A stretch of DNA of 64,000 bases from Pseudomonas sp. PD9R (GCF_019200975.1 NZ_JAHTMR010000008.1:140089-204088); one strand, 5' to 3'; shown: positions 15,431 through 23,791, counted from the first letter of the stretch. The notes: generated by a model not told the origin, from the letters alone. Program-made: numbers and translations.

Positions 15431-17503
15431 ATGAATCAGTCGGACGAGTCGGGAGTATCGCCCTGGCATGCGGGTGAGCGGCGGTTGCAGGAGACCGTCG
15501 GAGTTGTGGAACAGATGGAGAGAAACGGGCGCAGGGTCGTGCGCGATTACATGCCGGATCAGCATCGATTGTTCTACAGCCAGTTGCCTTATCTGTTGTT
15601 AGGTGCCGTCGATGAACAGGGCCTTCCCTGGGCGACGATGCTGGAAGGGCCGCCGGGCTTTGTCCATTCCCCTGATCCGAAGGTGTTGCAACTTGAGCGC
15701 CTGCCCGCCGACGGTGACCCGGTCAAAGCGGCACTGCAAAAAGGCGCCGCCGTGGGACTGCTGGGCATCGACCTGAAGACCCGAAGGCGCAACCGTATGA
15801 ACGGCCACATCAGCACCGCCACTTCCGGCGGTTTTTCCGTTTCTGTGGTGCACGCTTTCGGCAACTGCCCGCAGTACATCCAGTTGCGTAGCGTCGAACC
15901 GGTCAGCCTGGGACAGTCCTCGACGAGCGTTGAAGTCGAACGCTTCAACGAGCTCGACGAGGCCGCGCAGGCGACGATCAACCAGGCCGATACCTTCTTC
16001 ATCACAAGCTACGTTGACCTGGACGGCGACCCGGCAAAACGCTCGGTGGATGTCTCGCACCGTGGCGGCAATGCGGGGTTCGTTCGGCTCGAAGGCAACG
16101 TGCTGACGATTCCAGATTTCGCCGGCAACCTGCATTTCAATACCTTGGGCAACCTGCTGCTCAATCCCCTGGCCGGATTGCTGTTCGTCGACTTTGCATC
16201 AGGCGATATGCTGCAAGTCGCCGGGCGTACCGAGATCATTCTCGACGGCCCGGAAATCGCCGCGTTCCAGGGTGCCGAGCGACTGTGGACGTTGACGGTG
16301 GAACACGTCGTTCGACGCAAAGCCGCGTTGGCCTTGCGTTGGCAGTTCGAAGGTTTTTCACCCAATAGCCTGTTGACCGGCAGCTGGCAGCAAGCCGAGG
16401 GTCGCTTGCAGGCCGACGCCTTGCGCGATCAATGGCGACAACTGCGGGTGACGCGCATTGTTGACGAAAGCAGCACCATTCGCTCCTTCTATTTTGAACC
16501 CGATGACGGCGCGGGGTTGCCGCGATACGAGGCGGGCCAGCACTTGCCTGTGCGGTTTTGCCTGAGCGAAGGGCAGACCCCGCTGGTCAGGACTTACAGC
16601 CTGTCGAGCGCACCTTCGGACAGTTTTTTCCGCATCAGCGTCAAACGCGACGGGCGCGTGTCATCGCATTTGCATGATCGTATCCAGGTGGGCGATCTCA
16701 TTGAGGCTCGCGCACCTCAGGGGCGCTTCACTGTGCAAGCCGATGAGCGTCGACCGCTGGTGCTGTTGGCTGCCGGGGTCGGGGTGACACCGATGCTTTC
16801 GATGCTGCGCGAGGTAATTTATGAAGGGGAACGTATACGCCGCACGCGTCCCACCTGGTTTATTCAGAGTGCACGCAGCCTGGCCGAGCTAGGGTTTCGT
16901 GACGAGTTATATGAACTCGCGACCCGCGCCAAAGATAAAATTCGCGCGCTGCGCCTGCTCAGTCAGCCGGAAGATCAGGCTCGCGAAGGCGAGGATTTCG
17001 AAGTGGCGGGACGCGTGGACATAGCACTGCTCAAATCGTTGCTGCCCCTGGACGATTACGATTTTTACCTGTGCGGGCCCGGTGCATTTACCCAGGCGTT
17101 GTACGACGGCTTGCGCGAATTGCGCATCGGTGATGATCGTATTCATGCGGAGACCTTCGGTCCTTCGACCCTGGTGCGTCTACGCGATCATCTGACCCCA
17201 GACGTTGAGCAGGTGCCGGCAGCGAGCAGTTCGGTGAAAGTGCTGTTTGCAACTTCGGCCAAAGAAGCACGTTGGGAGCCTGGCGGCGGCAGTTTGCTGG
17301 AACTGGCTGAAAGCCGTGGCCTCAACCCGGAGTTCAGCTGTCGGGGCGGATCGTGTGGCACCTGTCGCACCCGACTGGTCAGCGGCCAGGTGCACTATCT
17401 GAATCTGCCTGCCGAAATGCCGGCAGCAGGCGAAGTGCTGATTTGCTGTGCAGTGCCGGCGCAAGCCGGGGAGGGCGATGCGCCACTGGTGCTGGACTTG
17501 TGA
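15431..17503 (+). CDS. PNPOx-like / ferredoxin reductase / 2Fe-2S ferredoxin fusion protein
   Basis: A 690-residue three-part redox protein, started at an ATG after GGAGG. Residues about 45-300 form a pyridoxamine-phosphate-oxidase-like FMN-binding barrel (FYSQLPYLLLGAVDEQGLPW; NAGFVRLEGNVLTIPDFAGN). Residues about 335-435 are the FAD domain, with RTYS at 387-390. Residues about 440-580 bind NAD(P)H (LLAAGVGVTPMLSML at 446-460; YLCGPGAF). Residues about 600-690 are a plant-type ferredoxin domain with cluster ligands Cys637, Cys642, Cys645 and probably Cys672. Electrons would run NAD(P)H to FAD to the 2Fe-2S centre or flavin barrel. It is co-transcribed with the DJ-1 gene. The physiological substrate is unknown; detoxifying reduction is a guess. 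Confidence 0.88.
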   Translation: MNQSDESGVSPWHAGERRLQETVGVVEQMERNGRRVVRDYMPDQHRLFYSQLPYLLLGAVDEQGLPWATMLEGPPGFVHSPDPKVLQLERLPADGDPVKAALQKGAAVGLLGIDLKTRRRNRMNGHISTATSGGFSVSVVHAFGNCPQYIQLRSVEPVSLGQSSTSVEVERFNELDEAAQATINQADTFFITSYVDLDGDPAKRSVDVSHRGGNAGFVRLEGNVLTIPDFAGNLHFNTLGNLLLNPLAGLLFVDFASGDMLQVAGRTEIILDGPEIAAFQGAERLWTLTVEHVVRRKAALALRWQFEGFSPNSLLTGSWQQAEGRLQADALRDQWRQLRVTRIVDESSTIRSFYFEPDDGAGLPRYEAGQHLPVRFCLSEGQTPLVRTYSLSSAPSDSFFRISVKRDGRVSSHLHDRIQVGDLIEARAPQGRFTVQADERRPLVLLAAGVGVTPMLSMLREVIYEGERIRRTRPTWFIQSARSLAELGFRDELYELATRAKDKIRALRLLSQPEDQAREGEDFEVAGRVDIALLKSLLPLDDYDFYLCGPGAFTQALYDGLRELRIGDDRIHAETFGPSTLVRLRDHLTPDVEQVPAASSSVKVLFATSAKEARWEPGGGSLLELAESRGLNPEFSCRGGSCGTCRTRLVSGQVHYLNLPAEMPAAGEVLICCAVPAQAGEGDAPLVLDL

Positions 17504-17509
17504 CTGCGA

Positions 17510-17758
17510 TCAATTGCTGCAACCGGTGCCGATCACGCTGTATTCCAGAACATGGGTATCACCGTGAGAATCGCGGTAAGTCATTTGCACGGGTGTCGGG
17601 CCGCAGACATCGGCAGTCGGGGAAATGCTGAGCACTTGAGCGACGTCCAGGTGCATGCCGTATGCGAAAGAAACAGCGTCCGGCGTCACCACATTTTGCT
17701 GGGCATAAGCCGACAGCGAGGCGGTCAACGACAGGGCCAGCAGCAGAATTTTTTTCAT
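17510..17758 (-). CDS. DUF2790 periplasmic protein
   Basis: This 82-residue secreted protein has signal peptide 1-20 (MKKILLLALSLTASLSAYAQ) and a mature domain with two cysteines (DVCGPTPVQMTYRDSHG; GTGCSN), the pattern of the Pseudomonas-specific DUF2790 family. Function is unknown; several paralogs per genome are common and some respond to copper or stress. It converges on the PNPOx fusion gene with a six-base gap and lies downstream of cynS with a hairpin between them. GGAGGATTCCCC precedes the ATG, a good ribosome binding site. Confidence 0.85.
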   Translation of the reverse strand: MKKILLLALSLTASLSAYAQQNVVTPDAVSFAYGMHLDVAQVLSISPTADVCGPTPVQMTYRDSHGDTHVLEYSVIGTGCSN

Positions 17759-17819
17759 GGGGAATCCTCCATCGAGAATGGTTGAGTGCTTGAAATCAGT
17801 TCAAAGAAGTTTTGGAACA

Positions 17820-17839
17820 GGCCCGCAGAATTGCGGGCC
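17820..17839 (-). terminator. Hairpin after cynS
   Basis: The perfect stem GGCCCGC / GCGGGCC with loop AGAATT lies 24 bp beyond the cynS stop and before the DUF2790 gene. The T-run is weak on the cynS strand. Confidence 0.5.
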
Positions 17840-17862
17840 TTATCACACAGTCACTTGCACAC

Positions 17863-18330
17863 TTAGAAAGGGCGCAGGGGCAGGAACTTGCCGTCGAGGG
17901 TGATCACGGCACGGTGACCGCCTTCTGGATCTTCGACCTTCTTCATGTCGAGCTTGAAGTTGATCGCGCTGATGATGCCGTCGCCGAACTGCTCATGAAC
18001 CAGGGCTTTCAACGTGGTGCCGTAGATCTGGATCATTTCGTAGAAGCGGTAAATGGTCGGATCAGTCGGGACACCCGAGAGGCTGCCGCGCAGCGGGATG
18101 ATTTGCAGACGAGCGACCGAGTCGGCGTCCAGATCGAGTTTTTCGCCAATCACTTTAGCGGCGCTTTCCGGCAGCGGATGCTGACCGAGCAGGGCGGCGG
18201 TGACATACGCCAGACCGAGGCCAGTGCCGTCAGTCAGGTCCTGCCAGGACAGGTTCTTGCGTGCTTTCGCGTCCAGGATTTCAGTGGTCAGGGCCAGACT
18301 GGCATCGTTATAAGCGTGGGACTGTTGCAT
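17863..18330 (-). CDS. cynS: Cyanate hydratase (cyanase)
   Basis: This 155-residue cyanase converts cyanate and bicarbonate to CO2 and carbamate, which decays to ammonia and CO2. The catalytic residues known from E. coli (Arg96, Glu99, Ser122) align one position earlier: Arg95 and Glu98 in TIYRFYEMIQIYG and Ser121 in GDGIISAINF. Residues 1-80 form the helical N-terminal domain, the rest the decamer-forming catalytic domain. The start is the ATG after AGGAGA. It stands apart from cynT by 7.1 kb but has its own copy of the cynT/cynR control region (18364-18444), so it should respond to CynR. Confidence 0.97.
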   Translation of the reverse strand: MQQSHAYNDASLALTTEILDAKARKNLSWQDLTDGTGLGLAYVTAALLGQHPLPESAAKVIGEKLDLDADSVARLQIIPLRGSLSGVPTDPTIYRFYEMIQIYGTTLKALVHEQFGDGIISAINFKLDMKKVEDPEGGHRAVITLDGKFLPLRPF

Positions 18331-18363
18331 GGTGTATCTCCTATCGAGGTTGCCGGTTAGTTG

Positions 18364-18444
18364 CTTGGTGTGAAGCAATCTTCTGCCGATTGATCGATAG
18401 CGTCCAAGACCGATAAACAATGCTGCGTATAAGCAGTGCCTATA
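18364..18444 (-). promoter_or_regulatory. cynS control region, copy 2 of the CynR-type block
   Basis: This block is about 86 percent identical by eye to 10838-10919. On the cynS strand it contains TATAGGCACTGCTTATA (18428-18444), a 17-bp palindrome with a single mismatched pair and T-N11-A spacing, the classic LysR-type site. The cynR start region that borders copy 1 is not preserved beyond this point, so the block is a promoter without its regulator gene. Confidence 0.7.
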
Positions 18445-18485
18445 CATGGTGGAGGGTTTATTCAGCAGAAAAAAAGGCAAATCAA

Positions 18486-18526
18486 AAAGATCGTCCGAAC
18501 GCGGCCCAAGCCTTCGGACGATCTTT
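18486..18526 (-). terminator. Terminator of the NTF2-like gene
   Basis: The perfect 14-base stem AAAGATCGTCCGAA / TTCGGACGATCTTT with a 13-base loop is followed on the minus strand by a T-run. It stands 25 bp after the stop of the DUF1348 gene and in front of the cynS promoter block. Confidence 0.8.
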
Positions 18527-18550
18527 TGATCTTGCCCCGCGCTGTTGGGG

Positions 18551-19027
18551 TTACAGACCCAGCTCGGACAAGCCTGGATGATCGTCAGGGCGACGTCCCA
18601 GCGGCCAGCGGAATTTGCGTTCTGACTCTTGGATCGGCATGTCGTTGAGGCATGCAAAGCGGTGCGCCATCAGGCCATTGTCAGCGAACTCCCAGTTCTC
18701 GTTGCCATAGGTACGGAACCAGTTGCCCGAGTCATCATGCCATTCATAGGCATAACGCACGGCGATGCGGTTTTCGGTGAAAGCCCAAAGCTCTTTGATC
18801 AGTCGATAATCCAGCTCTTTGTGCCATTTTCGCGTCAGGAATGCCTGGGCTTCTGCCCGGTTGACGGCGAACTCGACCCGATTGCGCCATCGGGTGTCGG
18901 GGGTATAAGCCAGCGCAACTTTTTCCGCGTTTCGAGTGTTCCAGCCGTCTTCAGCCAGCCGGACTTTGAGGATTGCCGTCTCACGGGTGAAAGGAGGGAG
19001 CGGGGGACGCGATTCAGAGTCAGCCAT
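18551..19027 (-). CDS. NTF2-like (DUF1348) family protein
   Basis: This 158-residue protein of the DUF1348 branch of the NTF2/SnoaL fold has hallmarks TPDTRWRNRVEF (about 48-59), the charged FLTRKWHKELDYRLIKELWAF and RVAVRYAYEWHD-like strands, and the C-terminal RKFRWPLGRRPDDHPGLSE typical of the family. These small barrel proteins are often encoded near cyanate or nitrile genes and stress enzymes in Pseudomonas, but no activity is established. Its own terminator separates it from cynS. Confidence 0.87.
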   Translation of the reverse strand: MADSESRPPLPPFTRETAILKVRLAEDGWNTRNAEKVALAYTPDTRWRNRVEFAVNRAEAQAFLTRKWHKELDYRLIKELWAFTENRIAVRYAYEWHDDSGNWFRTYGNENWEFADNGLMAHRFACLNDMPIQESERKFRWPLGRRPDDHPGLSELGL

Positions 19028-19330
19028 GCTAAATACTCCGGTTGAATTATCCGTCAGGGATCGGATTTACATCGTTTGAGCCAGCGCGCAGAAGATAAAT
19101 TGTAGTGCAGTTGCCAGTACGCGCGGCTGAATCGCAAGGGCGGTGAGCGAGTAGAAAATCAGCACATGGTGGTTGCCTGTATCGCACTGTATCTGCCGCG
19201 TCGCCAGCCAACTTCGCTTACAAAACCTCGGTGGGCTCGACACGTGCGAGACACACGGCGGCCTTGAAATGGCGTCACCGCACAACGGCCCCGTATTCGG
19301 CCCTGGCTGTGCACTCTCTGGAGAAAAACA
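19028..19330. other. Intergenic region between divergent NTF2-like and cupin genes
   Basis: This 303-bp stretch lies between divergent starts and must hold both promoters. I see no repeat, RNA or convincing operator in it. Confidence 0.5.
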
Positions 19331-19807
19331 ATGCCCCGTTTCAACACCCGCAATACTAAAGGCATGCTGGGCGCTGCCCTTGCTGCTGCCGTGGCACTCG
19401 CCACATTCGCGAGCGTGACACACGCTCAAGAAGTGAACTCGTCCGCCGAACCGGCACACGAGGCACCTGCGGCCAAAAGCTGGCAAACGGGACTCCATCG
19501 TACCGATCTGGTGCGCCGGGACCTCGGCGTCTCCGACCGTGAAGTCATCCAGGTGCGTGTCGACTTCGAGCCCGGTGTCGCAGCACCCAGGCACTCCCAT
19601 CCTGGGGTGGAAGTGGCCTACGTGATCAGCGGGACGTTCGAATACCAACTCGACGGTCAACCCGCAGTCACACTCAAAACGGGCGACTCCCTGTACATCC
19701 CGGCCGGCACGCCGCACATCGCGACAAACGTCGGCACCACCACGGGCTCGGAGCTGGCGACTTACATCGTGCAGAAAGACAAGCCGCTGGTGGTTCTGGA
19801 AAAATAG
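19331..19807 (+). CDS. Secreted cupin-domain protein
   Basis: A 158-residue exported single-domain cupin. The signal peptide is about residues 1-36, ending at VTHAQEVN. The cupin motif 1 metal ligands are visible in PRHSHPGVEVAYVISGTFEY (two histidines and a glutamate) and motif 2 in GDSLYIPAGTPHIATNVG (fourth histidine). It ends with VQKDKPLVVLEK. The start follows GGAG. Such periplasmic cupins bind metal and may be dioxygenase- or isomerase-like; the substrate is unknown. It converges on the second GST gene with an eight-base gap. Confidence 0.88.
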   Translation: MPRFNTRNTKGMLGAALAAAVALATFASVTHAQEVNSSAEPAHEAPAAKSWQTGLHRTDLVRRDLGVSDREVIQVRVDFEPGVAAPRHSHPGVEVAYVISGTFEYQLDGQPAVTLKTGDSLYIPAGTPHIATNVGTTTGSELATYIVQKDKPLVVLEK

Positions 19808-19815
19808 GCGATGTT

Positions 19816-20439
19816 TTATTGCGGCGGTGTGGCCTTGTAGCTTGGCAGCGCCTGAATCCTTTCCCACCAGTCGCCGAAACCTTCGATGGCGAAGACTTGC
19901 TGTGCATCCGGAGTCATCGACATGTAAGCGCATCCCGGTGCCAGGTAAAGGTCACCAATGCTTAGCGCCTGGCCAGCAATAAATGGATCGTTGCCTTTGA
20001 TTTTCATCAGCTCGCGTAGCACCAGTTTCGACTTCTCGATGCCTTGGCGGCGGGAGTCCTCGTTCTGTCCACCAATGAAGTCGGGGAACAGGTGGTAACC
20101 AAAGACCGAGACTAGTGAGCCATAGCCATAGGAGTCGTAAATCCCTTGTGCCATGCGCGATCGGGCACGGTCGCGGGCATTGTCTGGCGTCAGTGAAGTT
20201 CCGGGCAGGACTTCATCCAGGTAGGCGGTGATCGCGCCGGTTTCGATCACTCTGAATCCGTCGTGATCGATTACCGGGACCTTGCCGAAGGCATGACGTG
20301 CGAGGTGTTCCGGCAGATGCGGTTCACCTTTCATCACATTGACCTGGACCTGGTCAAAGTCGGCAGCTTTTTCCACAAGCAGCATCTTCACCGTGCGCAC
20401 ATACGCACTGCCATCAAAACCGTAGAGAGTGAGGCTCAT
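19816..20439 (-). CDS. Glutathione S-transferase family protein (second)
   Basis: This 207-residue GST has an N-terminal thioredoxin-like domain (MSLTLYGFDGSAYVRTVKML) with the catalytic position probably in GSAYVRT, KVPVIDHDG with the cis-proline, and VIETGAITAYLDE for glutathione binding. The C-terminal helical domain includes FIAGQALSIGDLYLAP. It differs clearly from the GST at 12057. Upstream on the same strand is a DoxX remnant (20453-20644), so a former DoxX-GST operon may have lost its first gene. Confidence 0.9.
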   Translation of the reverse strand: MSLTLYGFDGSAYVRTVKMLLVEKAADFDQVQVNVMKGEPHLPEHLARHAFGKVPVIDHDGFRVIETGAITAYLDEVLPGTSLTPDNARDRARSRMAQGIYDSYGYGSLVSVFGYHLFPDFIGGQNEDSRRQGIEKSKLVLRELMKIKGNDPFIAGQALSIGDLYLAPGCAYMSMTPDAQQVFAIEGFGDWWERIQALPSYKATPPQ

Positions 20440-20452
20440 GTCGATTGCTCCA

Positions 20453-20644
20453 TCATAGAAGGACGTGATCGGGAGGCTGACGTTTCAGTGGCTGGCTAAG
20501 GGCTGCAAGATAGGCCCGCAGCCGTTTGACGCTGTCATGACCGCGATTGCTGATGACGTATCCCTGGGCGAGCCCATTCAATTTAGACCAATACGCCAAC
20601 GTGTGAATGGGCGCGAACGCGCCGGTGGTCGTCATCATCCGGGA
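20453..20644 (-). pseudogene. Remnant of a DoxX-family gene (C-terminal part only)
   Basis: The frame encodes GLAQGYVISNRGHDSVKRLRAYLAAL, which parallels LAQGYSITNKGYGNFKLPLIYLAAL of the intact DoxX protein at 7061-7576. About 60 residues remain, an in-frame stop (TAA) lies just upstream at 20648-20650, and the first two thirds of a DoxX protein are absent. The end is also frayed (SQPLKRQPPDHVLL instead of a hydrophobic VPLVLSGPGKFSLD-like tail). It lies 14 bp before the second GST gene. Confidence 0.6.
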
Positions 20645-20803
20645 GGCTTACGGCATTGTTTCACCCCACACAATTAAGCCATGACATCCGTGCTCATTCT
20701 CCAATCCCGGTTTCATAGCGAGACTGATGGCATCAGCAATGCGCGGTTTTGATAGCTCGCAGACTCGCGCGCACCTTATGTCTGCCTTCACCAGAGAATT
20801 GAA

Positions 20804-22162
20804 ATGACCTACGACTTCGATCTGTTTGTTATCGGTGCCGGCTCCGGCGGCGTGCGCGCGGCGCGATTTGCTGCCGGGTTTGGCGCCAAGGTAGCGGTTG
20901 CCGAAAGCCGCTACCTCGGCGGCACCTGCGTCAATGTCGGCTGTGTGCCGAAAAAGCTCTTGGTCTACGGCGCTCATTTTGCCGACGACTTCGAACAGGC
21001 CGAGGGTTTTGGCTGGACGGCCGGCAAGGCGCAGTTCGATTGGGCAACGCTGATCGCCAACAAAAACCGCGAGATCGAACGCCTCAACGGTATTTATCGC
21101 AACCTGCTGCTCAATAGCGGCGTCACCTTGCTCGAAGGTCACGCGCAGCTGACCGATGCCCACCATGTGCAAATCAATGGTCAGCGTTTCAGCGCCGAAC
21201 GCATCTTGCTTGCAACGGGCGGTTGGCCACAGATTCCGGACATCCCGGGTCGTGAGCACGCGATCACCTCGAACGAAGCGTTCTTTCTGGCGCAACTGCC
21301 CAAGCGGGTATTGGTGGTGGGCGGTGGCTACATTGCTGTCGAGTTCGCCGGGATCTTCAACGGTTTGGGGGCCGAAACGCGGCTGTTGTATCGCGGCGAC
21401 TTGTTCCTGCGCGGCTTCGACCAGTCGGTGCGCACGCATCTGGCCGAGGAACTGACCAAACGCGGCCTGCAACTGGAGTTCAACACGGACATCGCCAGGA
21501 TCGATAAACAGGCAGATGGCAGCCTGCTGGCGACGCTCAAGGATGGCCGGCAACTGGAAGCCGACAGCATTTTCTACGCCACGGGCCGGCGGCCAATGCT
21601 CGACAACCTGGGGCTGGAAAATACCCGCGTCGAGCTGAATGAGGCGGGCTACATTGCCGTCAACGAACATTTCGAGACTCGCGAACCGTCGATCCTGGCG
21701 CTGGGCGATGTGATCGGCAGGGTGCAGTTGACTCCGGTAGCAACGGCAGAAGGGATGGCGGTTGCCCGTCGCCTGTTCAAACCCGAGCAGTATCGTCCAG
21801 TGGACTACCGGCATATTCCGACCGCAGTGTTCAGCCAGCCCAACATCGGCACCGTGGGTCTGACCCAGGAGCAGGCAGTGGAACAAGGCCATGACGTGGT
21901 GGTGTTCGAGAGCCGCTTCCGCCCGATGAAACTGACCCTCACCGAGTCGTCGGAGCAGACCTTGATGAAGCTGGTGGTGGATGCGCAGACCGACAGGGTC
22001 CTGGGGGCGCATATGGTCGGCCCGGATGCCGGCGACATCATTCAAGGGTTGGCGATTGCCCTCAAGGCTGGCGCCACCAAGCGCCTGTTCGATGAAACCA
22101 TAGGCGTGCACCCGACGTCGGCGGAAGAGTTCGTGACCCTGCGCACGCCGGTGAGCGGCTGA
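20804..22162 (+). CDS. gor: Glutathione-disulfide reductase
   Basis: This 452-residue homodimeric flavoenzyme reduces glutathione disulfide with NADPH in the cytoplasm. Visible are the FAD-binding GxGxxG near residue 11-16 (VIGAGSGGVRAA), the redox disulfide Cys42/Cys47 (GGTCVNVGCVPKK), the NADPH-binding VVGGGYIAVEFAGI, the second FAD motif ILALGDVIG and the catalytic C-terminal pair His436/Glu441 (GVHPTSAEEFV). The length is normal for the family. The window also encodes two glutathione S-transferases. The start is the ATG of MTYDFDLFVIG. Confidence 0.96.
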   Translation: MTYDFDLFVIGAGSGGVRAARFAAGFGAKVAVAESRYLGGTCVNVGCVPKKLLVYGAHFADDFEQAEGFGWTAGKAQFDWATLIANKNREIERLNGIYRNLLLNSGVTLLEGHAQLTDAHHVQINGQRFSAERILLATGGWPQIPDIPGREHAITSNEAFFLAQLPKRVLVVGGGYIAVEFAGIFNGLGAETRLLYRGDLFLRGFDQSVRTHLAEELTKRGLQLEFNTDIARIDKQADGSLLATLKDGRQLEADSIFYATGRRPMLDNLGLENTRVELNEAGYIAVNEHFETREPSILALGDVIGRVQLTPVATAEGMAVARRLFKPEQYRPVDYRHIPTAVFSQPNIGTVGLTQEQAVEQGHDVVVFESRFRPMKLTLTESSEQTLMKLVVDAQTDRVLGAHMVGPDAGDIIQGLAIALKAGATKRLFDETIGVHPTSAEEFVTLRTPVSG

Positions 22163-22223
22163 TGACGGTGGGCGGCTTTTCCTATACATTTTCCGGCCGC
22201 CCATTGCATGGTGAAACCGCTTC

Positions 22224-23726
22224 ATGTCTCTTGCGCTCGAATGTCTAGTCGCTGGCACGCCGATCCCTTTCGCCGGTAATCGTGTCACTGTGGTCAGCCC
22301 CGAACTGGCGGCACGCTTTCAGCCCGGGGACCACCTGTTGGTGGAACAGGTCAGCGGCGAGTTGTTGTTGATCCCGGTGGCTGACCAGCAAGCGGCAGCC
22401 GTGGCAATTGAACGTGCCGAAGCGGCATTTACCGCGATGTCAGCGGTGTCGGATCAGGCGATCAGCACCTTCTTCGATGTGTTTGCCCAACGTCTGGAAA
22501 CCCCGGACTGCTGGGCGTTGATCGAAGCGGCGAACCAGGCTGATATCGAACGGGCCAAGGCTCGCGGTCGTTCGACTACGCGTTTGCTGGCCGATGAGCG
22601 CATGCGCCGCGACATGGTTGCCGGCTTGCGCGCCTGGCGCGACGCCTCCGCCACGCGCGGCAAAGTCGTCAGCTGTGTCGAACACGACGGCTGGAAAGTC
22701 GAGCAAGTGGTATCGCCGTTGGGCATCGTTGCGTTTGTCTTCGAAGGTCGGCCGAATGTCTTCGCCGATGCCGCCGGTGTATTGCGCACGGGCAACACGG
22801 CTGTATTGCGCATTGGCAGCGACGCGTTGGGCACCGCCCAGGCTATCGTGACACACGCACTGAATCCGGCATTGGCCGATGCCGGGTTGCCGACCGGCGC
22901 GGTGTCGTTGGTGGAAAGCGTCAACCACGCCGCCGGTTGGGCGATGTTCGCCGATCGACGTCTGTCGCTGGCGGTGGCCCGTGGTTCGGGTCGCGCCGTC
23001 AGCCAACTCGGCAGCATCGCACAACAAGCCGGCACCGCCGTCAGCCTGCACGGCACCGGTGGTGCCTGGCTGATCGCCCACGCTGACGCCGATGCCACGC
23101 GTTTTGCCGCCGTGGTGCGCAACTCCCTCGACCGCAAAGTCTGCAACACCCTGAACGTCTGCTTGATCCACCGCGACCGCGCTGCCGAACTGGTGCCGCT
23201 GTTTCTCGACGCTTTGCAGCAGGCCGGCAAGGCACGGGGCCAGGGCTGCAAGTTGCACATCGTCGAGGGCAGCGAGTCGTTCCTGCCGGCAGATTGGCAA
23301 TCTGCGACCGTTGAGGTCTATCGCGCCGAAGGCTACCAGACCGAAGCATTGGCGGAGCCACTGCCGGAAGCTCAACTGGGCCGCGAGTGGGAGTGGGAAG
23401 AGACCCCGGAAGTCAGCCTGAATATCGTCGACGACCTGGACAGCGCCATCGCTTTGTTCAACCGCTACAGCCCGCAATTCACGGTGTCGCTGCTCAGTGA
23501 AGATGCGCAGACTCAGGAGCGTTTCTACAACGCGGTCAACGCGCCTTTTGTCGGTAACGGGATCACCCGTTGGGTCGACGGCCAGTACGCACTCAATAAA
23601 CCGGAACTGGGCCTGTCGAACTGGGAGAGCGGGCGCCTGTTTGCGCGTAGCGCGATTCTCTCGGGAGATGGTGTATTCACCATCCGTAGTCGCATGACCC
23701 AAACCGATCTGGGCGTTAAACGCTGA
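22224..23726 (+). CDS. Aldehyde dehydrogenase-superfamily protein related to glutamate-5-semialdehyde dehydrogenase (ProA-like)
   Basis: This 500-residue protein contains a ProA-like dehydrogenase core of about 420 residues with an N-terminal extension of about 65 residues (VAGTPIPFAGNRVTVVSPEL, a small beta-rich piece). Core motifs include SPLGIVAFVFEGRPNVFADA, the NAD-contact region LRTGNTAVLRIGSDALGTA and the nucleophile Cys307 in SLDRKVCNTLNVCLIHR. C-terminal NAPFVGNGITRWVDGQYALNKPELGLSN matches the ProA pattern in position. Pseudomonas normally has a separate, shorter ProA near proB/obg-type genes, so this is probably a paralog with another aldehyde or acyl-phosphate substrate. It is 62 bp after gor on the same strand. 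Confidence 0.8.
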   Translation: MSLALECLVAGTPIPFAGNRVTVVSPELAARFQPGDHLLVEQVSGELLLIPVADQQAAAVAIERAEAAFTAMSAVSDQAISTFFDVFAQRLETPDCWALIEAANQADIERAKARGRSTTRLLADERMRRDMVAGLRAWRDASATRGKVVSCVEHDGWKVEQVVSPLGIVAFVFEGRPNVFADAAGVLRTGNTAVLRIGSDALGTAQAIVTHALNPALADAGLPTGAVSLVESVNHAAGWAMFADRRLSLAVARGSGRAVSQLGSIAQQAGTAVSLHGTGGAWLIAHADADATRFAAVVRNSLDRKVCNTLNVCLIHRDRAAELVPLFLDALQQAGKARGQGCKLHIVEGSESFLPADWQSATVEVYRAEGYQTEALAEPLPEAQLGREWEWEETPEVSLNIVDDLDSAIALFNRYSPQFTVSLLSEDAQTQERFYNAVNAPFVGNGITRWVDGQYALNKPELGLSNWESGRLFARSAILSGDGVFTIRSRMTQTDLGVKR

Positions 23727-23731
23727 AAAAC

Positions 23732-23760
23732 CTGTAGGAGCGAGCAGGCTCGCTCCTACA
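23732..23760. repeat. Solitary REP palindrome
   Basis: The perfect palindrome TGTAGGAGCGAG-CAGG-CTCGCTCCTACA lies just after the ProA-like gene. It is a collapsed or minimal unit of the GGAGCGAG class. Confidence 0.75.
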
Positions 23761-23791
23761 AAGGGTATGTAGTATCTGGAAAGTCAGGCAT

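Noticed and set aside
20648..22288. 546-residue open frame antisense to gor
   Set aside because: The plus strand encodes a complete glutathione reductase with all active-site motifs. The antisense frame is a codon-bias shadow with low-complexity His/Arg/Gln content.
22440..23702. 420-residue open frame antisense to the ProA-like gene
   Set aside because: Same reason: the plus-strand product is a full dehydrogenase family member and the antisense product matches nothing recognisable.
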